NCBI RefSeq assembly: GCF_040151475.1
Contig: NZ_JBDKWG010000144.1
Location: forward strand, 62,001 to 126,000
Direction of reading: 5' to 3'
From: CAXBNB01 sp040151475
GTDB taxonomy: Bacteria; Bacteroidota; Bacteroidia; Cytophagales; Cyclobacteriaceae
Length of the DNA: 64,000 bases
The notes beneath the pieces were generated by a model. It had not been told where the DNA came from. It was given only the letters and a program-made list of their open reading frames with translations, and did no database searches. The position numbers and the translations under genes are program-made. Positions 18,026 through 25,748 of this stretch are shown one piece after another (within the stretch, counting starts at the first letter, position 1; each line of letters opens with the position of its first letter).

Positions 18026-18033
18026 CAAATATA
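18026..18033 (-). promoter_or_regulatory. Putative -7 element for the kinase/PIN-GNAT cassette
   Basis: The minus strand reads TATATTTG (TAnnTTTG), downstream of the preceding glycosyltransferase stop at 18048 and about 110 bases before the kinase ATG. If real, the cassette has its own promoter. The -33 region is not convincing. Confidence 0.35.
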
Positions 18034-18047
18034 ACCCATATATCACT

Positions 18048-19721
18048 CTACTCATATTGAAACAACACAAAATCAAAGCCCCTTTTGCCAAGGTGAAACT
18101 CGTAGAATGTTGTTTTGTTTTCGGGTTGTGCTTCATAAAAAGCTTTTTCCGACAGGTAAAAAACACCCTTTCTTTTCTCGTTTGAAAACTCGAAAATTTT
18201 CTTTCTGCCTTTCTCAATATAGTACGTCAACTGGAAAGGATTGTAAGCCATTTCCTGATAGGGAATAATGGTAGTGCTCAAGGGTAGTTTTTTCTCTGAG
18301 TATTCTATTTTCGAATGGAGGGAAAAAGGTTGGTTACCCACTATTTCCAGCATATTGGTTACATGCAATTTATAATTGTCCCGATGCTCATCTTCCAAAC
18401 GCAACGGCATCACAATGAAATTGAAACCAATCCTGGCAACTACTACAAACAGTATGAAAACAAATATTTTTTGAGTGTTCGCTTTTAAATAGAGGAACAA
18501 CAGACCTATAAACAAAACAAATAGCACCCCAGTGACCACAGAAATACCTGACACAGTGGAAACCAGCGGCACGAACGGCAATACGGGCATTGCCACTACA
18601 AATATTCCTATAAGAAAAATTAGTAGTCCATTTGCCAGCTTTGGCATTTTGGTCTTGTCCAGAGAATAGTTGCAGACAACAAAGGCAAAAAGTGTTGTTA
18701 CGAACGGAACAAACATATAGAGGTACCTGTCTCTGCTACCGGGAGAAATCCAATAAATAATAATATTGGAAACAAAGAACAATACGATGTATCCGATCCA
18801 TTGCGATTGTTTTGCTTTTGTGAAAATAGATGAAGTAATAAACAATGGAGCAATGATCAGCCAGGGAGCCAGGATGTCCAAAAGAATCAACGGGAAGGTG
18901 AACAAATGGATGATGGATTCGAAAAACGATTTTTCTACTACGGTTCGGTTCGTCGATTCTGTCAGCAGACGAGCCATGTAAGGAATGGCGTCATTTTGTT
19001 GGTTGTACAAATAGAAATATCCTCCAACAATAGAAACGAAAAGACCAAATCCAACAAAATGCCAAATATTAAAAAGTTGCTTAAATCGTCGGTGGTAAAT
19101 GAAAAATGCCAGCAATGTAAATCCCTGAAAGGCCATAGAAGGAATGCCTTTGGTGAGCACACCAACAGCTACCAGAAAATAAGACAACAGGAAAAGCGCC
19201 CTATAATTTTCCTTTTCGAAAAACCATAAAATAGTGATGACTTGCAGGTAAACCAGCAGTGAATAAAACATGTCGATTTCTCCCTGGAAGGAAAAATAAA
19301 ACAGCAAGTCCGTGCTGGTGATAAAAAACAGGGAAGAAAGCACAGCTACCTGGTCTCCCAGTTTTTTCCTGACCACCTTATAATTAATAAATGCGATCAA
19401 AAGAAAAGACAATACTGTGGGAATGCGGAGCACCCAATCTTCGTAAGAACTAAACGTTTTGAACAGGGCAACCAGCAGCCAATTGAAAATGGGTGGCTTA
19501 TTGTAATAATACTCTCCATTGATCGTAGGAGTCAGGTAATTGCCCGTCATTTCCATTTCCAATGCCACCACCCCTCTCCTCGGCTCCTCAAATTTTAATG
19601 GCAAATAATCAAGATGCGAAAACAGCGCAAAGGTCAGGAGTAAGAAAAAGACCCGCCAAAAGTATTTTTTGATAAGTGGATCAATGGATTGGTTCATAAA
19701 GCTATGAGATCGAAAAAACAA
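18048..19721 (-). CDS. ArnT/PMT-like membrane glycosyltransferase
   Basis: A 557-residue polytopic protein with about a dozen hydrophobic segments. It has the GT-C hallmark after the first membrane span: LKFEEPRRGVVALEM, an acidic catalytic loop like that of ArnT and PMT enzymes, followed by NGEYYYNKPPIFNWL and VLTKGIPSMAF. Such enzymes transfer a sugar from an undecaprenyl or dolichyl phosphate carrier to lipid A, protein or another acceptor on the periplasmic side. The substrate is not predictable. An ATG at 19697 (MNQSIDPLIKKY) is an equally good start. It is upstream of the four-gene kinase/PIN cassette with a 132-nt gap. Confidence 0.88.
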   Translation of the reverse strand: MFFRSHSFMNQSIDPLIKKYFWRVFFLLLTFALFSHLDYLPLKFEEPRRGVVALEMEMTGNYLTPTINGEYYYNKPPIFNWLLVALFKTFSSYEDWVLRIPTVLSFLLIAFINYKVVRKKLGDQVAVLSSLFFITSTDLLFYFSFQGEIDMFYSLLVYLQVITILWFFEKENYRALFLLSYFLVAVGVLTKGIPSMAFQGFTLLAFFIYHRRFKQLFNIWHFVGFGLFVSIVGGYFYLYNQQNDAIPYMARLLTESTNRTVVEKSFFESIIHLFTFPLILLDILAPWLIIAPLFITSSIFTKAKQSQWIGYIVLFFVSNIIIYWISPGSRDRYLYMFVPFVTTLFAFVVCNYSLDKTKMPKLANGLLIFLIGIFVVAMPVLPFVPLVSTVSGISVVTGVLFVLFIGLLFLYLKANTQKIFVFILFVVVARIGFNFIVMPLRLEDEHRDNYKLHVTNMLEIVGNQPFSLHSKIEYSEKKLPLSTTIIPYQEMAYNPFQLTYYIEKGRKKIFEFSNEKRKGVFYLSEKAFYEAQPENKTTFYEFHLGKRGFDFVLFQYE

Positions 19722-19757
19722 AGATATAATCTATTGTTAAAACTATCGTCCGATCTG

Positions 19758-20618
19758 TTAATTCCCCATCAGTTTTCTGAGTACAGGAATCCCCTTTGTA
19801 AAAAAGGTCTGTACTGCGGCATGTTGCTCATCAGCGCTGGTGATATGTGAAATATCAGAGCTTCTTAAAATAGCACCAATCCAATTGTGTTCATGCCAGA
19901 AGCCACCGGTTTCTGATATATCTGGTAATTCCTCTACAGGATATGGCCAAGGGGAAATATAAAAATAGGGTTCATCATAATTGTCGTCTCCTGGCGACAT
20001 GCCAATGTTAATACTTTTAGAAGTTTCTGGATCGCCGGTATCTACCAGCGTAATCAATGAAGCAATATCAAAATGATGGGGCCAGCATTTCACTTTTGAA
20101 GCACCTTCCATATCGGCAGTTATTTCTTTTAAAAGCCAATCTGTATTGTGAAACAATGCTTCGAATTCTCGCCCGGCGGCTTCTCCTTCTATGTTAAACG
20201 ACTCACGCTTTGCTGTAGGATATTCCGGTATTTCATAAGGCAGACTCAAAGAAAGGTCGCTACTGTTCAGGCCAAGCATGTCTATTTGCTCTTCCAACCA
20301 CACCATCACATCCACTTGTTTTTCCCCCTGCAAAGGAAAAGAAGAAATGGTATGAAAAAGCTCATCGACCAGATATACCGAAAACTCACTCAAACTGAAT
20401 GAAGACCTGAAATGTATGTCTTTATCTATCCATCGACCAGCCAACCGCTGTAGTTTTGAATCCCAATCCAAATTGGCATTGATGTCTCCCGGTTGCTCCG
20501 GCAAAAAAGACCTACCGATTGATCCTACATTTTGTATGGCTTGATGAAATTGATGTCTGGCAGAAATCATTTCTTCCTTATCCGGAAAAACCAGCAGTTT
20601 CCAATCGGTAGTAGTCAT
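19758..20618 (-). CDS. Uncharacterised WPHHFD-motif protein (DUF5996-like?)
   Basis: A 286-residue soluble protein without signal peptide or membrane span. Noticeable parts are VKCWPHHFDIASL near residue 180, INIGMSPGDDNYDEPYFYIS, and the end region GGFWHEHNWIGAILRSSDI. The conserved-looking WPHHFD plus the Pro/Trp/Tyr-rich strand reminds me of DUF5996-type proteins, but I am not sure. The histidine pair could bind metal, which is speculative. Flanked by a glycosyltransferase and dgt in the same orientation with gaps of 36 and 79 nt. No function is assigned. Confidence 0.6.
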   Translation of the reverse strand: MTTTDWKLLVFPDKEEMISARHQFHQAIQNVGSIGRSFLPEQPGDINANLDWDSKLQRLAGRWIDKDIHFRSSFSLSEFSVYLVDELFHTISSFPLQGEKQVDVMVWLEEQIDMLGLNSSDLSLSLPYEIPEYPTAKRESFNIEGEAAGREFEALFHNTDWLLKEITADMEGASKVKCWPHHFDIASLITLVDTGDPETSKSINIGMSPGDDNYDEPYFYISPWPYPVEELPDISETGGFWHEHNWIGAILRSSDISHITSADEQHAAVQTFFTKGIPVLRKLMGN

Positions 20619-20697
20619 GTTGCTATATTTAAATCCATGATAAGTTTAATACAAATGCTTCAACTTCTCAATGAAATACGCTTAGTTTTTACTTAAG

Positions 20698-22053
20698 TTA
20701 TCCCCTTCGATTTCCTTGGAAGGTAATCCCTTTAATAGTTCTGAAAATAGAAATTGCGGTAGAATCTGTAAGTCCAGAAATAAAATCTGTCACGTAAAGC
20801 ATACTCTCATAAACGGTATTTTCTTTTTCTTCAAGTTTGTATTTTGTATAATCAGGCAACAACCGATACATACTTTCATGGCGATGAGAATAGGAATCTT
20901 TTGAATAAAACTTCAAAAAGACTGCTTCCACAAAAGATTCCAACAAACCACTGATCACTTCAAAACCTGCGGCTTCTTTTTCCAGCACTGGACGACATCT
21001 ATAGATCCGCTCTACCGAAAATTTCCCGATTTCGTCCAAAGCATCCGATGCAGGAATGTTGTTTGTCAGAGCCCTATCAAATTTTCCTGATAAGATCTCA
21101 CTTTCATTTTCCAAAAACGTTTCCGTGACCTGTTGTACCAATTTTTGAATGGTCACAGCCCTCAGTACGCCGATTTTTTCCTTTTCACCAGGAATGGCTG
21201 TCAGTTTTTCGGGCATAAACCTTTCCTGCAAAATATTGGCAAGGAAACCTTCAGCCTCTTGATAGCTTACCAAGCCTAGTCCAAAACTATCTTCTAGGTC
21301 AATGATATTGTAACAAATATCATCGGCAGCCTCCACCAAAAATGCCAGCGGATGACGACACCATATTTTTTCTGAATCTGATAGTGATTGTAGATTTAAA
21401 GTTTCTGCCAGGCTTTCAAACTCGGCATTTTCACTTTGGAAAAAACCATATTTTTTCTGGCTCTTTCTGATCTTGTCTCTGGAAGAAACCAAAGAAGGTC
21501 GGGGGTATTTTGTAAATGCTCCCAAAGTAGCTTTGGTGATGTTTAGTCCTTGCAGGTTGTTGCGGATCAACAACCGAAAGCCCTGGGCATTGCCTTCAAA
21601 ATTGATCAGATCACTCCATTCGGCATCAGAAACTTCATTTTTGATTTTGTTGCTTTTGGGATTGCTTTTGAAAAAATCGGAAATTGCTTCCTCACCCGAA
21701 TGACCAAATGGTGGATTGCCCACATCGTGAGCCAGAGATGCCGCTCCGGTGATCGCACCAAAATCAAATGCAGTGATATTTTTAAAATCCGGATTCCGAT
21801 TGATTATCTCAGCACCTACATTTTTGCCCAGTGACCGGCCAACACTTGACACTTCCAAACTATGTGTAAGCCTGGTGTGTACAAAATCTTGTTCGGGTAA
21901 AGGAAAAACCTGGGTTTTGTCCTGCAATCTCCTGAAAGGCTGAGAAAATATAATCCTGTCGAAATCAACTTCAAATTCACTTCTGATGGGAGCATCACTT
22001 TTTTTCTTTTTATCGCCAAAACGCTCTTCAGAAATTAGTTCTTTCCAATTCAT
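20698..22053 (-). CDS. dgt: Deoxyguanosinetriphosphate triphosphohydrolase
   Basis: HD-superfamily hydrolase converting dGTP to deoxyguanosine plus tripolyphosphate, affecting the dNTP pool. Metal and active-site motifs are in place: FRRLQDKTQVFPLP, HTRLTHSLEVSSVGRSLG with the first His, SLAHDVGNPPFGHSGEEAI (the HD pair), and AADDICYNIIDLEDSFGLG. The 451-residue length fits the long Bacteroidota Dgt type. Its ATG overlaps the stop of the SDR gene by ATGA, so the two are translationally coupled. Confidence 0.94.
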   Translation of the reverse strand: MNWKELISEERFGDKKKKSDAPIRSEFEVDFDRIIFSQPFRRLQDKTQVFPLPEQDFVHTRLTHSLEVSSVGRSLGKNVGAEIINRNPDFKNITAFDFGAITGAASLAHDVGNPPFGHSGEEAISDFFKSNPKSNKIKNEVSDAEWSDLINFEGNAQGFRLLIRNNLQGLNITKATLGAFTKYPRPSLVSSRDKIRKSQKKYGFFQSENAEFESLAETLNLQSLSDSEKIWCRHPLAFLVEAADDICYNIIDLEDSFGLGLVSYQEAEGFLANILQERFMPEKLTAIPGEKEKIGVLRAVTIQKLVQQVTETFLENESEILSGKFDRALTNNIPASDALDEIGKFSVERIYRCRPVLEKEAAGFEVISGLLESFVEAVFLKFYSKDSYSHRHESMYRLLPDYTKYKLEEKENTVYESMLYVTDFISGLTDSTAISIFRTIKGITFQGNRRG

Positions 22054-22802
22054 CCTTTTCTGTTTACAAGTTTGGCAGATGCCTGAGCAGAAGCAAGTAC
22101 TGTAATGTCGGTCAAAGCAACATTGACTGGTCGATCCACAGCAAATTTCACTACTTCAGCGATATCCTTAGCCGTCAGCGGGTCTAATCCTTTATATACA
22201 TTTTCTGCTTTTTCAGTGTCTCCTTTAAATCGTACATTAGAAAATTCCGTCTTAACCAAACCGGGATTGACGGAGGTTACCTTGATATTGTAAGGATTAA
22301 GATCTAATCTCATTCCCTGTGTGGCTGCATCTACGCCAAATTTGGAGGCACAATAGACATTGCCATTTTCATACACTTCCTTTCCGGCAATAGAGCTTAT
22401 ATTCACGATGTGTCCGGATTTTCTTTCCACCATACCAGGCGTAATGGCTCGGCTGACGTAAAGCAGTCCTTTTAGATTTGAGTCTATCATAGCATCCCAA
22501 TCCTCTACATTTCCTTCATGTATTGGCCCGAGTCCATGCGCATTTCCAGCGTTGTTTACCAAAATATCTATTTCCGTCCATTCTTTGGGTAATGAACTTA
22601 TAGCAGCATTTACTTCCGCATTGTTTCTTACATCAAATTGCAGTGAGATGACTTCCGTTTTCTTTTCGAGTTCCGATTTCAGTCCATCAAGTTTTTCCTG
22701 CTTTCTGCCACATATTATAAGAGCATAGTTATCGGCCAGTTCCCGGGCGATGGCTTCCCCTATTCCTGAAGTGGCTCCTGTCACCAAAGCTATCTTTTTC
22801 AT
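22050..22802 (-). CDS. Short-chain dehydrogenase/reductase (YdfG-like)
   Basis: About 250 residues of classical SDR. NAD(P)-binding TGATSGIGEAIARELA at the N-terminus, NNAGNAHGLGPI, the catalytic ISSIAG serine region and VYCASKFGVDA (YxxxK), then VNPGLVKTEFS. It resembles the YdfG group of NADP-dependent 3-hydroxy acid dehydrogenases, but the substrate is inference. I prefer the ATG at 22802 (MKKIALVTG) to the one at 22820. It is upstream of and coupled to dgt, with an overlap of 4 nt. Confidence 0.9.
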   Translation of the reverse strand: MKKIALVTGATSGIGEAIARELADNYALIICGRKQEKLDGLKSELEKKTEVISLQFDVRNNAEVNAAISSLPKEWTEIDILVNNAGNAHGLGPIHEGNVEDWDAMIDSNLKGLLYVSRAITPGMVERKSGHIVNISSIAGKEVYENGNVYCASKFGVDAATQGMRLDLNPYNIKVTSVNPGLVKTEFSNVRFKGDTEKAENVYKGLDPLTAKDIAEVVKFAVDRPVNVALTDITVLASAQASAKLVNRKG

Positions 22803-22933
22803 TTCTGTTCTGTTTTTCATTCAAAAACCTAAATTAAGCAAAAGGAATAAGTATGAATAAATCTATGTGAAGTATCCTACTATTTTTTAGCACGTTTTTT
22901 GTCTTAACGGGAATACAACTAAACGCAAACAAT

Positions 22934-24199
22934 ATGAAAGCTCTAAAAACGGTGCTTATAATTTGCATCATCCCGATCCAGCATTTATTTGCTCAGATAG
23001 CACAGGAAGACATTTTCAACCATAACATTATTTTCAAAGACGCATACACGAATGCCAATTTTCAGGAAGCCAACAATGAATTGAACTGGCTTTTGGAAAA
23101 TGATCCCGAGCTCAGTGAAAACGTATTTATCAAAGGAGTAAAGGTACTGGAAGCCATCATGAATGAAACCTCCGATAATGAAACTTTGGACAAGCTACAG
23201 TTAAAATCATTATCGCTTTACCAACGAAGGTTTGCAGAATTTGGAAACTCCGAGAAAGTGAAAAACCTTGAATTGACTGCATCCTACAAATACTGGATCA
23301 ACCGACCAGAAAAATACAATGACCTGTTGAAGTTGTTTACGACGAACGTAAGTGAGTTTCCAGAGATGGTTTCCAATCCCAATTTGCTGGCTTTCATGGA
23401 TGTAATGAGAAGGTCAAAAGCAACAGGTATTCAATTGTCGGATGAGGAAATTATTTCGGAATATGATGCCATTTCCTCTTTGGTCGAATCCAGAAAATCA
23501 ATTACGGATGATTCGGATATATACATGGCAAAAATTGATGCCATGTTTACGAATCTGGTAGTATTGGACTGTGCCATGTTGGAAAACAGGTATGGCAATT
23601 CGTTATCAGACGATTTTGAGGCAGTTGGTTCGGCCAAACTTTATTTGAAACTGGCTTTGAAATCAGATTGCAAGAATAGCGAGTCATTTGACCGTGCATT
23701 GGGATATGTCATAAAATATGATCCAAGCCTAAAGCTTGTACTTTACAAAGCCCGTAGAGTTTTGGCTCAGAAAAAATTAGAAGAAGCTGAAAGCCTTTTT
23801 GGTAAAGCTCTGGCATTTGAAATGGATGCCGAAACAAAATCTGATATATACATCCATTTAGCTAAAATTTATACTCTCAGGGAGGAAAAGGAAAATGCCA
23901 GAATGTTTGCTTTCAAAGCAATCAAAAACAACGGAAGCAAAGAAGCACATTCGCTTATTGGCAATCTGTACATGTCCAGTTTTTCGGAATGTGCCGATGG
24001 TAAAGACATTGTGAAAAGACGGGCTATATTCATAGCTGCGTATAACCAATTCGAACTTGCGGGCGACACCAGGAATATGGAAATAGCCCAAGCAAGTTTT
24101 CCTTCTTCAGAGGAGATCCACTCTAATCTTTATCAGGTGGGGCAAAAAATAGACGTTGAATGTTGGTTCAATGAAAGTGTAGAATTGAAGCGCAGGTGA
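22934..24199 (+). CDS. Secreted helical-repeat (TPR-like) protein
   Basis: A 421-residue protein with a signal peptide (MKALKTVLIICIIPIQHLFA, cleavage after FA or AQ). The remainder is helical, with TPR-like units in the second half (AEAESLFGKALAFEMDAET-like segments near residues 285-345). It contains several Cys residues (DCAM, DCKN, ECADG), which may pair in the periplasm. I see no catalytic motif. It is convergent with the two ExbD genes, with only a 3-nt gap, and divergent from the SDR gene. Possible role in envelope assembly or Tol/Ton-type machinery, inferred from neighbours only. Confidence 0.7.
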   Translation: MKALKTVLIICIIPIQHLFAQIAQEDIFNHNIIFKDAYTNANFQEANNELNWLLENDPELSENVFIKGVKVLEAIMNETSDNETLDKLQLKSLSLYQRRFAEFGNSEKVKNLELTASYKYWINRPEKYNDLLKLFTTNVSEFPEMVSNPNLLAFMDVMRRSKATGIQLSDEEIISEYDAISSLVESRKSITDDSDIYMAKIDAMFTNLVVLDCAMLENRYGNSLSDDFEAVGSAKLYLKLALKSDCKNSESFDRALGYVIKYDPSLKLVLYKARRVLAQKKLEEAESLFGKALAFEMDAETKSDIYIHLAKIYTLREEKENARMFAFKAIKNNGSKEAHSLIGNLYMSSFSECADGKDIVKRRAIFIAAYNQFELAGDTRNMEIAQASFPSSEEIHSNLYQVGQKIDVECWFNESVELKRR

Positions 24200-24202
24200 T
24201 GA

Positions 24203-24670
24203 TTATTGTATCGGATCAGTGGTAGATTCACTGGTTCGGTACAATACTTTTCTCGCATCAACTTCCCGTAGTTGTTCCTGAATATCTGCTATCAATCCCA
24301 TATCCACATCAGCATCGGCTTTTAGCAATACAATCATTTGGTCTTTGTAGTTTTCAGGCAACTCCGCTTTTGCAGCAGTTGCCCACTGAGCAATGTCTTT
24401 GATTTCCAGATACCGCTTTCCGTCCGATATTCTTGAAGTTACGCCAAGTTTTTGGCTTTTTGGAAAACCAATTACCAACTCTTTTATCAGAAATTTCATT
24501 TCAGGTTTGACTAAATTTTCTGCATTGGGTACTTTGTATGCCAACAGTTCTGCATTGGGTTTGATAGTAGCACTCACCATAAAAAAGAACAGCAATAAAA
24601 AAACAATATCCGGTAGGGAAGAGGTTGATATTTGAGTTTTTCGAGACGCTTTTTTTCTAAAATGTGCCAT
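24203..24670 (-). CDS. exbD: ExbD/TolR family protein
   Basis: A 155-residue inner-membrane protein with one N-terminal transmembrane helix (DIVFLLLFFFMVSATIKPN), whose Asp after the Ser/Leu stretch is the usual proton-relay residue, and a periplasmic domain ending in the VLLKADADVDMG strand. ExbD/TolR subunits couple proton flow through ExbB/TolQ to energise outer-membrane transport. The ATG is 3 nt after the stop of a second ExbD gene, so the pair forms an operon. No ExbB/TolQ or TonB is in the window. Confidence 0.9.
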   Translation of the reverse strand: MAHFRKKASRKTQISTSSLPDIVFLLLFFFMVSATIKPNAELLAYKVPNAENLVKPEMKFLIKELVIGFPKSQKLGVTSRISDGKRYLEIKDIAQWATAAKAELPENYKDQMIVLLKADADVDMGLIADIQEQLREVDARKVLYRTSESTTDPIQ

Positions 24671-24673
24671 AGG

Positions 24674-25225
24674 TTAAATGGTTGGTTCAGCAATAGATAT
24701 ATTCATAGGGATACCCTCCTTGGACTTTAAATACAACTGGTTTTGTTGAGGGTCACTTTGCTTCAGCTTTAAATATTCCTTCTTTGTCAGTCCTATATTT
24801 TCTGCATAAATCTCAAAATATGCTGCTTTCAATTCATCAAGCACCTGTATAAAAGAAGCGTATTTCGTCCCTCTACTTGTTTTCAATGAAATAGTAGCCT
24901 TTTTTGGGCTTTCTGATAAATGCTCCTGTTTGCCATTGTTCAATACAAATGCCTTTATTTCATCCCTGAGCCCAACCAGATCTTTTCTATACTCTCCCTC
25001 AATAAGGATTTCCTGTCTGGAATTGACCATGACTTTAAAAAGGTTTCTTTCTTTGATCGGAGGGCTGGTAGAATTGTCCTCTTTTTTACGTGGCAACTGT
25101 AAGTCCAACCCTTTCTCTTGCAACAAGGTAGTGGCTACAAGAAAAAATATGAGGAGTAAAAAAGCTATATCCGCCATCGAACCTGTATTTACTTCCTGAT
25201 CGTGTTTTCGTTTTCTGATTTTCAT
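24674..25225 (-). CDS. exbD: ExbD/TolR family protein (second copy)
   Basis: A 183-residue ExbD-like protein. N-terminal VNTGSMADIAFLLLIFFLVA is the classic ExbD transmembrane start with the conserved Asp, followed by a periplasmic domain with a longer C-terminal tail than its partner (YLKLKQSDPQQNQLYLKSKE). Tandem divergent ExbD genes are common in Bacteroidota, where one ExbB drives two ExbD proteins, but here the ExbB gene is absent from the vicinity. The gene is divergent from blaI, which is preceded by an 18-bp palindrome. Confidence 0.9.
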   Translation of the reverse strand: MKIRKRKHDQEVNTGSMADIAFLLLIFFLVATTLLQEKGLDLQLPRKKEDNSTSPPIKERNLFKVMVNSRQEILIEGEYRKDLVGLRDEIKAFVLNNGKQEHLSESPKKATISLKTSRGTKYASFIQVLDELKAAYFEIYAENIGLTKKEYLKLKQSDPQQNQLYLKSKEGIPMNISIAEPTI

Positions 25226-25323
25226 AGGAATGCTTTTTTTCTAACAATCCAATGGTTAATAGAAAGTCACATTCACCTAAAAACCTTCTGATCGAAGCAG
25301 ATGCAACAATTGACTAGTTGATA

Positions 25324-25341
25324 AAACTATATATATAGTTT
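25324..25341. promoter_or_regulatory. 18-bp perfect palindrome, likely BlaI operator
   Basis: AAACTATATATATAGTTT is its own reverse complement. It lies 23-35 bases before the likely blaI ATGs and between divergent exbD and blaI. BlaI/MecI repressors bind dyad sites of this size in their own promoters, so autoregulation of the blaI-M56 pair is the likely purpose. The site would also cover the exbD promoter side. Confidence 0.6.
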
Positions 25342-25375
25342 GCACAACAATTATTTTAGTTTTATGTTTGTTTAT

Positions 25376-25747
25376 ATGAAACCGATGACAAGCAAAGAAG
25401 AAGAAATAATGCAGGTAATATGGAAGCTTAAAAAAGCTTTCGTCAAAGAGATTATTGAAGAACTACCTGAGCCCAAGCCTCATTACAACACAGTTTCTAC
25501 TCTGGTGAGAAACCTGGAAGAAAAGGGATTGCTCCTATATGATGCTTTTGGAAATAGCCATAGGTACTATGCAGCCATACCGCAGGATTTGTACCGAAAG
25601 AAAAAGCTCAAAGAGCTAATGGGCGGCTATTTTGACAATTCATTCAAAAACCTTGTGACGTTTTTTACCAATGAAGAATCTCTGTCACAAGAAGAACTAA
25701 CAGAACTCTCAGAGCTGATCAATAAAGGCCTGAATAAACCAAAATAA
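25376..25747 (+). CDS. blaI: BlaI/MecI/CopY family transcriptional repressor
   Basis: About 123 residues. A winged helix is seen in EEIMQVIWKLKKAFVKEIIE, the YNTVSTLVRNLEEKGLL recognition helix and the wing GNSHRYYAAI, followed by a C-terminal dimerisation helix pair. The family represses its own operon and is inactivated by proteolysis triggered by a cognate M56 sensor, here the next gene, one base downstream. Start: the ATG at 25376 (MKPMTSKEEEIM) or 25364. The TTG at 25340 overlaps the palindrome and is rejected. Confidence 0.9.
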   Translation: MKPMTSKEEEIMQVIWKLKKAFVKEIIEELPEPKPHYNTVSTLVRNLEEKGLLLYDAFGNSHRYYAAIPQDLYRKKKLKELMGGYFDNSFKNLVTFFTNEESLSQEELTELSELINKGLNKPK

Positions 25748-25748
25748 A

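Noticed and set aside
17912..18217. 101-residue ORF on the minus strand overlapping the glycosyltransferase end
   Set aside because: It shares most of its length with the end of the GT gene in another frame, has no motif, and its composition is unlike a protein. Treated as a frame shadow.
25340..25363. TTG start for blaI
   Set aside because: Lies on the palindrome and the likely promoter, so a start there is improbable.
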